Notes under the pieces: generated by a model
Seen by the model: the letters and a program-made list of their open reading frames with translations, nothing else
What the model was told of the DNA's origin: nothing
Databases searched by the model: none
Program-made: the position numbers and the translations under genes
NCBI RefSeq assembly: GCF_003345655.1
Contig: NZ_QQOH01000001.1
Span: 992,001 to 1,056,000, forward strand
DNA from: Motiliproteus coralliicola
Lineage (GTDB): Bacteria; Pseudomonadota; Gammaproteobacteria; Pseudomonadales; Balneatricaceae
Direction of reading: 5' to 3'
Length of the DNA: 64,000 bases
In this document: positions 43,151 to 52,491 of the stretch, in pieces
Layout: each line of letters starts with the position of its first letter
How positions within the stretch are numbered: position 1 is the first letter of the stretch

Positions 43151-44740
43151 ATGAGTAACTCAACCCAAACCGCCATGCCCGCAGGCGAGGCCACCATGCC
43201 CAAGAACGGTTGGCTGGGGGGCGTCGACCTCCCGGTATTTCTGATCAGCGGCGGTGTACTCGTACTGTTCGCCGTCTTCGCCCTCTACGACATCGACATG
43301 GTGTCCGGCTGGGTCAACAGCGGCTTTGCCGCCTCCACCAAAGTCTTTGGCGCCTATTGGCAGGTGCTGCTGCTACTGACCTTCATCATCGGCATCCTGT
43401 TGGCCGTCAGCCATACCGGTGCCGTGGTACTGGGCGGGCTGAAGATGCCCGAGATTTCCACCTTCAAGTGGATCTCGATCATCATGTGTACCCTGCTGGC
43501 CGGTGGTGGCGTGTTCTGGGCCGCCGCCGAACCGATGGCCCACTTCACCTCGCCGCCGCCGTTGTTCAGTGGCATGCCGAGCAGTGAAACGGGTACCGCC
43601 CAGGCGGCCTATAACGCGCTGGCGCAGAGCTTCATGCACTGGGGTTTCCTGGCCTGGGCGATCCTCGGCAGCCTGACCGGCATCGTGTTCATGTACCTGC
43701 ATTACGAGAAAGGTCTGCCGCTCAAGCCGCGTACCCTGCTCTACCCGGTGTTCGGTGACCGTGTCATGACCGGCCCACTGGGCACCCTGGTGGATGCCAG
43801 CTGCGTGTTGGCCGTGGTCGCCGGTACCGTCGGCCCGATCGGTTTTCTCGGTCTGCAGGTCAGCTTCGGTCTGGAAAAACTGTTCGGTATCCCCAACACC
43901 TACGGCACTCAGGTCACCATCCTGGTGGGTTTGATCGCCCTGTACACCCTGTCTGCCGTCAGCGGTGTGACCAAGGGGATCCAGATCCTCAGCCGTGCCA
44001 ATGTGATCATGGCCGTGGCGCTGATGGCCTTTATCCTGCTGTTCGGCCCGACCGCGTTCATCATCGATGGTTACCTGCACGGCTTCGGTCTGTACCTGGA
44101 TCAATTCATCCCGATGGCGACCTTCCGCGCCAGCCCGGGTTGGTTGGACTGGTGGACCGTGTTCTTCTGGGGCTGGTTCCTGGGTTACGGTCCGCTGATG
44201 GCGATGTTCGTGGCCCGTATCTCCCGCGGTCGGACTATTCGTGAAATGGTCCTGCTGATTTCCGTCATCGCACCGATCATCACCTGCTTCTGGTTCACCA
44301 TCGTCGGCGGTAGCGGCCTTGCCTTCGAGCTGGCCACCCCGGGTGTGATCTCCGAGCCGTTCACCGGTTTCAACCTGCCGGCGGCGCTGTTGGCGATCAC
44401 CGAACAACTGCCGATGGGCTTCTTTATCTCGGTGCTGTTCCTGATCCTGACCACCATCTTCGTGGCCACCACCGGTGACTCCATGACCTACGCGGTCTCG
44501 ATGGTCATGACCGGTACCGATCACCCGAAGCCGACCATCCGGGTGTTCTGGGGCGCGATGATGGGTATTGTTGCCGCGCTGTTGATCTCGATCGGTTCCG
44601 GCGGTATCTCGGCGCTGCAGTCCTTTATCGTGATCACCGCGGTTCCGGTTTCCCTGGTGCTGTTGCCGTCACTGTGGACCGCCCCGCGGATCGCGCTGAA
44701 GATGGCCAAAGAACAGGGCCTGTCGCCGCTGTCTCGCTAA
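43151..44740 (+). CDS. BCCT-family transporter
   Basis: The 529-residue membrane protein has about twelve helices and BCCT signatures: GGGVFWAAAEPMAHF near 120, and WTVFFWGWFLGYGPLMAMFVAR near 340. BCCT carriers import betaine, choline, carnitine or related quaternary compounds with sodium or protons. The tryptophan motif in helix 4 of classic members is altered here, so the substrate may be unusual. CAGGAGA lies before the ATG. It is the third gene of the ALDH operon and is followed by a strong terminator, which suggests that its substrate is what the operon degrades. Confidence 0.92.
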   Translation: MSNSTQTAMPAGEATMPKNGWLGGVDLPVFLISGGVLVLFAVFALYDIDMVSGWVNSGFAASTKVFGAYWQVLLLLTFIIGILLAVSHTGAVVLGGLKMPEISTFKWISIIMCTLLAGGGVFWAAAEPMAHFTSPPPLFSGMPSSETGTAQAAYNALAQSFMHWGFLAWAILGSLTGIVFMYLHYEKGLPLKPRTLLYPVFGDRVMTGPLGTLVDASCVLAVVAGTVGPIGFLGLQVSFGLEKLFGIPNTYGTQVTILVGLIALYTLSAVSGVTKGIQILSRANVIMAVALMAFILLFGPTAFIIDGYLHGFGLYLDQFIPMATFRASPGWLDWWTVFFWGWFLGYGPLMAMFVARISRGRTIREMVLLISVIAPIITCFWFTIVGGSGLAFELATPGVISEPFTGFNLPAALLAITEQLPMGFFISVLFLILTTIFVATTGDSMTYAVSMVMTGTDHPKPTIRVFWGAMMGIVAALLISIGSGGISALQSFIVITAVPVSLVLLPSLWTAPRIALKMAKEQGLSPLSR

Positions 44741-44775
44741 GGCTCGACACCCTTTCTGCCGGTAACCCTAACCCT

Positions 44776-44806
44776 CAAAGAGCGGTCTGATGACCGCTCT
44801 TTTTCT
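44776..44806 (+). terminator. Terminator of the ALDH-dipeptidase-BCCT operon
   Basis: AAAGAGCGGTC and GACCGCTCTTT form a perfect 11-base stem over a 4-base loop, followed by a T-rich tract, 36 bases after the BCCT stop. Confidence 0.92.
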
Positions 44807-44864
44807 TCTCTTCCCAATTCATTCTTTTACAAACTCTTTAATCAAAATTAGCCAGGTCCTGACT

Positions 44865-45242
44865 ATGAAAAAAGCTGTCAAAACTGAACTCTTTGCGTCC
44901 AAGGCTCCGCTGGAATGGGCTGTTATCGCCAACGGCCAGCTCTCTACCGCTCAGATTCCGATCGACGCCGAAGGCAAGGTGGTCGAAGGCGGTATCGAAG
45001 CCCAGGCGCGCCAGACCATGGAGAACTTCAAGCACACTATCGAAGCCGCGGAACTGACCATGGCCGATGTGACCCAGGTGCTGATCTACGTCACCGACCG
45101 TGATCAACTGCCGGTCTTCAACAAGGTCTACGCCGACTACTTCGAAGCCCCCTACCCGAACCGGGCCGCGATGATCGTCGCCGGTCTGGCCCGTGAAGAG
45201 ATGCTGTGTGAAATCGTCGCCTACGCCGCGGTTCCGCAGTAA
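44865..45242 (+). CDS. RidA family (reactive enamine/imine deaminase)
   Basis: The ATG at 44865 gives 125 residues, the normal RidA length; an upstream ATG at 44790 lies inside the terminator. Conserved residues are present: an Arg in PNRAAMIVAG and the Glu of LCEIVAYAAV. RidA proteins hydrolyse reactive 2-aminoacrylate-like imines formed by amino acid enzymes. It lies directly after the BCCT operon but past the terminator, so it may be expressed separately. An imine detoxifier fits a pathway that removes amino or N-methyl groups. Confidence 0.9.
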   Translation: MKKAVKTELFASKAPLEWAVIANGQLSTAQIPIDAEGKVVEGGIEAQARQTMENFKHTIEAAELTMADVTQVLIYVTDRDQLPVFNKVYADYFEAPYPNRAAMIVAGLAREEMLCEIVAYAAVPQ

Positions 45243-45424
45243 ATCCCGCTTCCAATCCCCCCTGGGCCTGAGCAGACCTGTCTGCCGTTATCAGGCCCGC
45301 TCTCATCTCAAATCAACGATACCGCCCAGCAGAGTCTGCCTGCAGCTCAAAGTCGTTGGGTAGCGCCCCCTGATTGTGTTTCAATTGGCAGCTCTTCTCG
45401 CCGACCTTAACCTGATGCAATCCT

Positions 45425-46138
45425 ATGGACCAGCTACTGACTTTCATCGCTGACAACTGGACCAACCTGCTGGCCATCGCCTGGTTTCTGGCCTGTTTCA
45501 AGGGTTACAACAACTATACCCACAAGAAGGCAAGAAACAGCTACTGCCTGGCCCACCTGATGCACCAGTATCGGTTAGCCTGGATGAACAACCTGTTGAG
45601 TCGGGATAACCGCATTCCGGATACGGCGGTGATCGCCAATTTGGAGCGCAGCGTCTCATTCTTTGCCTCGTCGACCATGCTGATCTTGGCGGGCCTGATG
45701 ACAGTACTGGGCTCAACCGAAAAGGCGATCGATATCGTCCGCGATATTCCGCTGGCAACCGAGGCCACCAAGGGTGAGTGGGAGCTGAAGTTGCTGCTGC
45801 TGATCGGGCTGTTCGTTTATGCGTTTTTCAAATTCACCTGGAGTCTGCGCCAATACGGGTTTACCTCGGTGATGATGGGTGCGGCGCCTAATCCGCAGGA
45901 CGAACCCAGCGAACAGGAGGTCAAGGCCCATTCCAATCGCTTGGCGGCAATGAGTTCGATGGCGGCCCACAACTTCAACCTCGGGCTACGCACCTACTAT
46001 TTCAGCATGGCGGTGCTGGGCTGGTTCATCAATTCCTGGCTGTTTATGGTGTTAACGGCGGGTGTGGTGTTCGTGCTCTACCGACGCGAATTCAAATCCT
46101 CGACACTGCGCCAGCTGGTGATCAGCAAAACGGACTGA
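45425..46138 (+). CDS. DUF599-family membrane protein
   Basis: The 237-residue protein has about four membrane helices (~10-28, 73-93, 122-142, 194-225). The pattern matches DUF599: N-terminal WFLACFKGYNNYTHKKARN and the ERSVSFFASSTMLILAGLM segment. The function of this family is unknown. The gene converges with the MATE gene and is ~180 bases after the RidA gene, with nothing notable between. Confidence 0.82.
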   Translation: MDQLLTFIADNWTNLLAIAWFLACFKGYNNYTHKKARNSYCLAHLMHQYRLAWMNNLLSRDNRIPDTAVIANLERSVSFFASSTMLILAGLMTVLGSTEKAIDIVRDIPLATEATKGEWELKLLLLIGLFVYAFFKFTWSLRQYGFTSVMMGAAPNPQDEPSEQEVKAHSNRLAAMSSMAAHNFNLGLRTYYFSMAVLGWFINSWLFMVLTAGVVFVLYRREFKSSTLRQLVISKTD

Positions 46139-46186
46139 GTACCCGATTTCGGGCGTTAGAAGCCCGCCAATCGCGACCCGGCAACC

Positions 46187-47551
46187 TTACTCTTGGGACA
46201 GCGGTACTCGGTCGGCAATCGGCGTACTCTCCGATTGCAGCCGTGCCCGCATCTGGTTAAATCGGCGTTTGTACAGTTGCCAGCCCACCAAACCGGCCAG
46301 CAGGTTGCCCGCCATGGCGCCAAAGAACAGCCCTGTCAGCCCGCCGATCTGCGAACCGATCCAAAGTCCCGGGATATAGCAAACCAGCAAACGCAGCATG
46401 GAGATGAGCAACGCCAGATTCGGCGTTCCCAGTGCACTACAGACCGAAACCATGATCATACAGACGCCCAGCGCACTGAAGCTGATCGGTACGATCCACA
46501 GATATTGGTTGAGCACCGCGGCAATGTTGTCATCGGTGGTCAACAGATCACTAATCGGATTGGACACGAAGGCGATTATCAGCGCCGTCGTCAGTTGCGA
46601 AACCAGCACGAAGCGAACCGCAATACGAACCAACTGGTGGATTTGATCCAGCTCGTTATTACCTCGCAGGCGACCGATGATCGGTGGCATCGACATCGTC
46701 AACGACAAGACCAGGATGATGCTAAACAGCTCGATTCGGGTGCCTAGCCCCCAGGCGGCGATCGCAAAATCACCGTAAAAAGCCACGATACTGGTGGCCA
46801 GCATTGCCGAAATCGGCGGCATAAACTGGCTCATCATCGCCGGCGCCATAAAGGCCAGCAAACGGTGCAGCCCGTCACGAATCATGCCGCCACCGGCCGG
46901 CCAGGCGATCAGGCCTCGACTCAGAATCCTGCTGAAGATAATCCAACATCCGATACCGAAGGCGATCACCGTGGCCCAGGCTGCACCCGCAATCCCCATC
47001 TCCAGCACGAAGATCAGAATCGGATCGAGCACCATGTTGATGACACTGGTCAGCACCATCACCATCCCCGGCAACCAGGTTTCGCCGTGGGCGCGAAAGA
47101 TGCTGTAGCCAAAGTACAGCATCGCCCCCATCCAGGTGCTGATCAGCCAGGGGAACCAGTATTCTCGAAGCAGCGGGAACAGTTCAGGTTGGGCGCCCAG
47201 GGTTGACACTACCTGTTGCTGAAAGACCCAAAGCAGCAAGCAAAGGGCCAGGATCAACACCAACCCGGTGCCGATCACCATCGCACCCAGCTGTTTGGCC
47301 CAATCGGTCTGCCCCGCTCCCAGCGCGGTGGAGATAATGGTCGTGGTGGCGATGCCGAGGCCCACCTGAGTACCGATAATCAACTGGTAAACCGGAATAG
47401 TGAAACCGACCACTACCAGCGGCTGGGCACCCAGCTGGCCGATAAAGGCACTATCAACCAGCTGACAGCTCATGATCGCCAGCAAGCCAATCAGCATCGG
47501 CCAGGTCATACGGTACAACTGACGGCCCAACGAGCCCTGATCCTGCCCCAT
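46187..47551 (-). CDS. MATE-family multidrug/toxin exporter
   Basis: The 454-residue membrane protein has twelve helices in two halves. Segments typical of MATE proteins are LYRMTWPMLIGLLAIMSCQL at the start, GTQVGLGIATTTIISTALGA, and APAMMSQFMPPISAMLATSI in the second half. Such proteins expel cationic drugs or metabolites against sodium or protons. It diverges from the GGDEF sensor gene across a 374-base gap that holds two direct repeats. No regulator is adjacent. Confidence 0.9.
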   Translation of the reverse strand: MGQDQGSLGRQLYRMTWPMLIGLLAIMSCQLVDSAFIGQLGAQPLVVVGFTIPVYQLIIGTQVGLGIATTTIISTALGAGQTDWAKQLGAMVIGTGLVLILALCLLLWVFQQQVVSTLGAQPELFPLLREYWFPWLISTWMGAMLYFGYSIFRAHGETWLPGMVMVLTSVINMVLDPILIFVLEMGIAGAAWATVIAFGIGCWIIFSRILSRGLIAWPAGGGMIRDGLHRLLAFMAPAMMSQFMPPISAMLATSIVAFYGDFAIAAWGLGTRIELFSIILVLSLTMSMPPIIGRLRGNNELDQIHQLVRIAVRFVLVSQLTTALIIAFVSNPISDLLTTDDNIAAVLNQYLWIVPISFSALGVCMIMVSVCSALGTPNLALLISMLRLLVCYIPGLWIGSQIGGLTGLFFGAMAGNLLAGLVGWQLYKRRFNQMRARLQSESTPIADRVPLSQE

Positions 47552-47925
47552 CGATTACCTACTTTCGGTTGTTAATACTGACAAACGTCTAACAGCGTGG
47601 TTTGAACGCTTAACCTTAACGGATGGTTTCAACATTGATAATCCCCGCTCCCCGACAAACAGTTTTTCCAATCCATTGATAATCCCCGTTCGGCGCCACA
47701 GGGTTACTGCTGGGGAACCGGGTTAATACCAGTCTGGGGTGACTAAATTCACGAGTCATTAATTAGAAACTTGGTTTTCATCAAATACTGATATTCAGAC
47801 AGAGCCTAGAATAGGCATGAGTAAGTCATTCTTAGCTGAGAGACTGACTGACCTTGTACTTAGAACCTCTTGAGTAACTCACTCAACAACCCTACCAATT
47901 TGATTCCCAGCAGGTGGTCAGAGGT
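47552..47925. other. Divergent intergenic region, MATE and GGDEF genes
   Basis: No gene is visible. The exact 15-base sequence CATTGATAATCCCCG occurs at 47633-47647 and 47674-47688, same orientation, 41 bases apart (about four helical turns). The remainder is AT-rich and probably holds the promoter of the sensor gene. Confidence 0.6.
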
Positions 47926-49299
47926 ATGTGGAATCTATCCGACAGTTTCGGCGGTCATCGCACATCGGTTCTGGCATTGGTTATAGGATTCGTCACTGTT
48001 CTCCTGTTGATTGCCATCACCACAACGTCGCTGGGACTGCACCGAAACAATCTGATTGTCGATCATCAGACCCGACTGGCAATGCTCAATGGCCATATTG
48101 GCCAGCAGGTTGCACAGTCGATCTCCGGGGCACAGCAGCTACTGAAGGGCATTGCCAGCACATTGCCCCTCGTCGACGCCAAAGCGAGCGAAATTAACGA
48201 GAGATTGGTCGCGCTGAAATCCAATGATCCTCAGCTGATGGATCTACTGATACTCGATCGCAATGGCGAGATCGCTTATTGGACCGGCACTGGAACCCCG
48301 CCTTCGGTTAAAGACCGTCCCTACTCGTCGATCTATCGAGAACAACCCAGTACTCAGGTCTGGGTTGGCGAGCCCAAGTTGTCCCGCGTTCACCAAGACC
48401 AATGGTTTTTTGCCGTTAGCATCCCCGTGCGTTCTCCCAGCAACGATGTGGTAGCCATTATGGTGGCCATCATCAAGACCGATTATCTACGCGATGTACT
48501 GATGCAACTGGTCGATGATCCCAATATCAGCGCATCGATCCATCACAGCAACGACAAGGTCTATGCCCAGATCAACCGCAACGCCAACACGGGCCCGAAG
48601 CTGAGCCTGACCCAGGAGCTTCGCTCCCACCCGCTCAAAGTCACTACCGAGTGCGAATACCAAACGGTGTTATCGAGCTATCAGGACATTCAGCTATGGG
48701 CTTCACTGGCCACGCTGGTACTGATTTTTTGTGTTTGCTGCCTGACCCTGCTGCTGTTAATCCGTATTCGTAAGCAGGCCCGCCTCTCAATCGAAGATCC
48801 GCTGACCAAGACCTTGAACCGGCGTGAGTTTATGCGCAGGGGTGATGAAGAACTGACGGCCTGCCAACGCTATGATCGAAGTTTCTCGATCATCATGCTC
48901 GACATTGACAACTTTAAAGCCGTCAACGACACCCGAGGACATCACATCGGAGATCTGGTGATCCAAGCCATCGGAAAGATCCTCAACAATCAGTCACGGA
49001 AAAACGATATCGTGGCCCGGTATGGCGGCGAAGAGTTCGTCATCCTGTTGCCCGAAGCCACTGCCGAAGAAGCCGGCATGGCTGCTGAGAAACTGTGCAA
49101 AGTGATCCGAACACTAAAAACCAGAGCGAACAAACAAGTTCTCCAGGTCACAGCCAGCCTGGGTGTGGCCCAATGGCACGCCCCCGGCGAAGAGTTGGCC
49201 TCGGTGATCGAACGAGCCGACCGGGCACTCTATCAAGCCAAAGCGCTTGGCAAGGACCAGGTAGTCAGATGCGATAAGAATATAGAAGGCGATGCCTGA
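47926..49299 (+). CDS. Membrane diguanylate cyclase with periplasmic Cache-like sensor
   Basis: The ATG at 47926 has AGGTGG eight bases upstream; a GTG at 47914 is an alternative. Residue numbers are for the 457-residue form. One helix (~13-37), a Cache-like periplasmic domain (~40-245) with LLILDRNGEIAYWTGTG and VGEPKLSRVH, a second helix (~258-280) and a GGDEF domain (~290-450) are seen. The active site GGEEF is at 367-371 with an inhibitory RKND exactly five residues before. It should be an active, feedback-inhibited cyclase responding to a small extracellular molecule. It is monocistronic. Confidence 0.92.
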   Translation: MWNLSDSFGGHRTSVLALVIGFVTVLLLIAITTTSLGLHRNNLIVDHQTRLAMLNGHIGQQVAQSISGAQQLLKGIASTLPLVDAKASEINERLVALKSNDPQLMDLLILDRNGEIAYWTGTGTPPSVKDRPYSSIYREQPSTQVWVGEPKLSRVHQDQWFFAVSIPVRSPSNDVVAIMVAIIKTDYLRDVLMQLVDDPNISASIHHSNDKVYAQINRNANTGPKLSLTQELRSHPLKVTTECEYQTVLSSYQDIQLWASLATLVLIFCVCCLTLLLLIRIRKQARLSIEDPLTKTLNRREFMRRGDEELTACQRYDRSFSIIMLDIDNFKAVNDTRGHHIGDLVIQAIGKILNNQSRKNDIVARYGGEEFVILLPEATAEEAGMAAEKLCKVIRTLKTRANKQVLQVTASLGVAQWHAPGEELASVIERADRALYQAKALGKDQVVRCDKNIEGDA

Positions 49300-49362
49300 A
49301 CTTTGCTGTCATGGCGTCGACGCGGTATAAGAACCTGACCGTCTTCTGAAGAACTTCATAGC

Positions 49363-50073
49363 ATGAGTGCACGACTGTCGATTCGCTCCTACAGCTTTCA
49401 CTCGGATAAGCACCAGCACGACTATCATCAACTGGTATTACCGATGGCAGGTAGTATCGACATCGAAACGCTGGGGCAACGTGGTCGTGCCGCCCCCGGT
49501 AGCTGTGTGATCATTCCTGCGGGACAGCCCCACTGGTTTGCTCCCGACCCGGAAGCCAGCTTTCTGGTTGCAGACCTGACCCTGCTACCGGCCAACCTGC
49601 TCTGTTCAGATCAGGCGATCATCCGTATCAGCCCACCGATGCAGGCGTTCTGCACGTTCGTTCAACAACAGCTGGAGCATCAGGTCAGCCCTGAGTTGGA
49701 GCAACAGCTAGGCGACTGGTTTATTCGACTACTCAGCGAACAAAACTTTCTCTACAGCCATGACAGCCGCATTACCCGTGTCCTCAATCATCTGGAGCAG
49801 GACCTGAGCCAGTCTCCGTCACTGGCCGAACTGGCCGATATCGCCTGTCTGAGCCTGAGCCAACTGAAAACGCTGTTCAAAAAACAGACCGGGCGCACGG
49901 TCGGACAACAGCTGCTTCGGTTGCGAATGGAAAAAGCCCGCGCCTTGTTGCTGCACACCGACTACCCGATCGGTATCATCGCCCAGCAAGTCGGCTACCA
50001 GGATTTCTCCACCTTCAGTCATCGGTTCTCTTGCCATTACGGCCACCCACCCAGCCAACTTCGATTGGGTTGA
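49363..50073 (+). CDS. AraC-family regulator with cupin sensor
   Basis: The 236-residue protein has a cupin-like N-domain (~8-95, HQHDYHQLVLPMAG and PAGQPHWF) and a double helix-turn-helix at ~145-236 (LAELADIACLSLSQLKTLFK and IGIIAQQVGYQDFSTFSHRF). It lies on the same strand as the DMT transporter gene with 133 bases between. This AraC/DMT arrangement is common, and the regulator probably controls the transporter. The effector is unknown. Confidence 0.87.
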   Translation: MSARLSIRSYSFHSDKHQHDYHQLVLPMAGSIDIETLGQRGRAAPGSCVIIPAGQPHWFAPDPEASFLVADLTLLPANLLCSDQAIIRISPPMQAFCTFVQQQLEHQVSPELEQQLGDWFIRLLSEQNFLYSHDSRITRVLNHLEQDLSQSPSLAELADIACLSLSQLKTLFKKQTGRTVGQQLLRLRMEKARALLLHTDYPIGIIAQQVGYQDFSTFSHRFSCHYGHPPSQLRLG

Positions 50074-50206
50074 GTCGCTAAATCAAGCTTCAGACCATAA
50101 CAAACCGGCTTTTAACCAAACAACATTAACTTGTTTGTAGTTACCATACTGCAACTGGTTGGCTTATTTCTAAATTGCTGGATTCGTTATTCCTGAGGTA
50201 AACACC

Positions 50207-51067
50207 GTGCCCTATTTTTTTGCGATCGCTGCGATCACCCTCTGGAGCTCGCTGGCTCTGCTGGCGACCCGCCTGAACCATCTGCCGCCGTTTCTGGTAC
50301 TCGGCGTGGCGTTACTGCTCGGTGGACTAATGTCTTTGCCCAAGTACCGCCAATGGCATCCAAAAAGATCGATCCTGCAGATGGGTGTGTTTGGCATCTT
50401 CGGTTACCACTTCGCGCTGTTTATGGCCTATCGCCACGCCCCAGCCGTGGAAGCCAATCTGCTCAATTATCTTTGGCCGTTGCTGATCGTGCTGTTCTCA
50501 CCGCTGTATCTTCCCGGTTTCCATCTGAATCGGAACCATATTCTCGGAGGTCTGCTGGGCTTTAGCGGAGCGGCCACTGTGATCCTTGGCGGTAACAGTG
50601 CCAGCTTTAATTCGGACCATAGTTTGGGCTATGCACTGGGAATTGCCGCCGCCGTTATCTGGGCTCGTTACTCACTGCTGACTCGTCGCAGCGGAGACTT
50701 CAGCTCTGCCACCGTGGGGTTGTTTTGTCTGCTAGCCGGCCTGCTGGCGCTGCTCTGTCATGGTCTGTTCGAGACAACTCCAAGCATGAATCAACAGGAC
50801 CTGATCACCATGGCACTGCTGGGCCTGGGCCCGATGGGAATCTCTTTCTACTGTTGGGACGCGGCGATGAAGCGTGGCGACCCGCGCACGATCGGGGCGC
50901 TGTCCTACTTTACTCCCCTGATGTCGACCGGGCTGTTGATTCTGTTCGGGGATGACCCGCTCAGCAGTAACGTCATCATCGCCCTGGCCCTGATCAGCGG
51001 TGGCGCTGTGCTCGGTACCCTGAAAGCCAGACCCAAGAAGCTCGACCCACAAAAAAGCCCGGCTTGA
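50207..51067 (+). CDS. EamA-type transporter, YddG-like amino acid exporter
   Basis: The gene starts with GTG, with TGAGGT at good spacing. The 286-residue protein has ten helices in two EamA repeats. Its opening PYFFAIAAITLWSSLALLAT and GYHFALFMAYRHAPAVEANL match the YddG branch that exports aromatic or other amino acids. The stop codon lies within a terminator hairpin shared with pntAB. Confidence 0.83.
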   Translation: MPYFFAIAAITLWSSLALLATRLNHLPPFLVLGVALLLGGLMSLPKYRQWHPKRSILQMGVFGIFGYHFALFMAYRHAPAVEANLLNYLWPLLIVLFSPLYLPGFHLNRNHILGGLLGFSGAATVILGGNSASFNSDHSLGYALGIAAAVIWARYSLLTRRSGDFSSATVGLFCLLAGLLALLCHGLFETTPSMNQQDLITMALLGLGPMGISFYCWDAAMKRGDPRTIGALSYFTPLMSTGLLILFGDDPLSSNVIIALALISGGAVLGTLKARPKKLDPQKSPA

Positions 51068-51078
51068 AGCCGGGCTTT
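51051..51078 (-). terminator. Terminator of pntAB inside the 3' end of the DMT gene
   Basis: AAAGCCCGGCTT and AAGCCGGGCTTT form a long perfect stem, with a run of six A on the plus strand before it (T run on the minus strand). It ends pntAB transcription and overlaps the last codons of the convergent transporter gene. Confidence 0.85.
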
Positions 51079-51106
51079 GCTACACCTTAAGAAACCTAAA
51101 GTTCGA

Positions 51107-52489
51107 TTACAGCTGTTTGAAGATACCGTCGACACTCTCGCGGGCATCGCCGAACAGCATCCGGGTGTTCTCCTTGAAGAACAGCGGGTTCTCCACCCCA
51201 GAGTAGCCGGTCGCCATCGAGCGCTTGAACACCACCACGGTAGTGGCTTTCCAGACTTCGATAACCGGCATCCCGGCGATCGGGCTGCTCGGGTCTTCAG
51301 CCGCCATCGGGTTGACGGTGTCGTTGGCGCCGATTACCAGCACCACATCGGTATCCGGCAGATCATCATTGATCTCATCCATCTCCAGTACCAGGTCGTA
51401 GGGCACCTTGGCCTCGGCCAGCAACACGTTCATATGCCCCGGCATCCGTCCGGCAACAGGGTGAATCGCAAAGCGCACATTCACCCCTTTGGTCCGCAAC
51501 GCCTGGGTGATCTCCGACACCGGATGCTGCGCATGGGCCACCGCCATACCGTAGCCGGGCACGATCACCACGCTGTCGGCATTGCTGAGCATCTCGGCAA
51601 CCTCATCGGCACTGGTGGGCGTTACCTCACCCTGCTCTTCACCTTCGGCCGAGCTGGAGCTGGTGGTAGTACCAAAGCCACCGAGAATAACGTTGACGAA
51701 CTTGCGGTTCATCGCCCGACACATGATGTAACTCAGAATCGCGCCGCTGGAGCCAACCAGAGCCCCCACCACGATCAACAGATCGTTGGACAACATGAAG
51801 CCGGCTGCGGCTGCGGCCCAACCGGAGTAGCTGTTGAGCATCGACACCACCACCGGCATGTCGGCACCACCGATCGCCATCACCATATGTACGCCGAAGG
51901 CCAACGCGATCAGGGTCATCAGGAACAGCGCCCAGAAGGCACCATTTTCGGCCCCGACAAAGCTCATGCCCAGGATGATCGACAGAATCAGCGCACCGAG
52001 ATTGAGGTAGTGACGCCCCGGCAACAATAGCGGTTTGCTCTGCACCAGCCCACGCAGCTTACCAAACGCAATCAGCGAGCCGGAGAAGGTCGCCGCACCG
52101 ATCAGCACCCCGAGGTAGATCTCCACCTCATGGATGGTTTTCTCGGCTCCCTCGAAATGGGCACTGGGATCGAGATAGCTGGCGTAGCCGACCAGCACCG
52201 CGGCCAGGCCGACGAAGCTGTGCATCATCGCAACCAGTTCAGGCATCTCGGTCATCTGCACCTTAACGGCGAAGTAGATCCCGATCGCCCCGCCGATCAG
52301 CATCGCAATCATGATCCATCCGAGGCCGGAAACCTGATCACTACCGATGGTCGCCAGAATCGCCAGCGCCATACCGGCGATACCGTAGACATTACCGCGA
52401 CGCGCGGTCTCCTGATGACTCAAGCCGCCGAGGCTGAGAATAAACAGGATGCTAGCGCCGATGTAGGCTGAAGTTACTAATCCGCTCAT
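51107..52489 (-). CDS. pntB: NAD(P) transhydrogenase subunit beta
   Basis: The 460-residue subunit supplies membrane helices (eight or nine, ~1-260) and the NADP-binding domain (~285-460). The NADP domain shows [40 protein letters not shown] and [12 protein letters not shown]. With PntA it uses the proton gradient to reduce NADP+ with NADH. It begins 2 bases after the pntA stop codon. The length matches the family. Confidence 0.97.
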   Translation of the reverse strand: MSGLVTSAYIGASILFILSLGGLSHQETARRGNVYGIAGMALAILATIGSDQVSGLGWIMIAMLIGGAIGIYFAVKVQMTEMPELVAMMHSFVGLAAVLVGYASYLDPSAHFEGAEKTIHEVEIYLGVLIGAATFSGSLIAFGKLRGLVQSKPLLLPGRHYLNLGALILSIILGMSFVGAENGAFWALFLMTLIALAFGVHMVMAIGGADMPVVVSMLNSYSGWAAAAAGFMLSNDLLIVVGALVGSSGAILSYIMCRAMNRKFVNVILGGFGTTTSSSSAEGEEQGEVTPTSADEVAEMLSNADSVVIVPGYGMAVAHAQHPVSEITQALRTKGVNVRFAIHPVAGRMPGHMNVLLAEAKVPYDLVLEMDEINDDLPDTDVVLVIGANDTVNPMAAEDPSSPIAGMPVIEVWKATTVVVFKRSMATGYSGVENPLFFKENTRMLFGDARESVDGIFKQL

Positions 52490-52491
52490 GC

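Noticed and set aside
43373-44524. 383-codon frame opposite the BCCT gene
   Set aside because: Antisense shadow of a membrane-protein gene, giving an unnaturally polar protein rich in H, D, Q and G.
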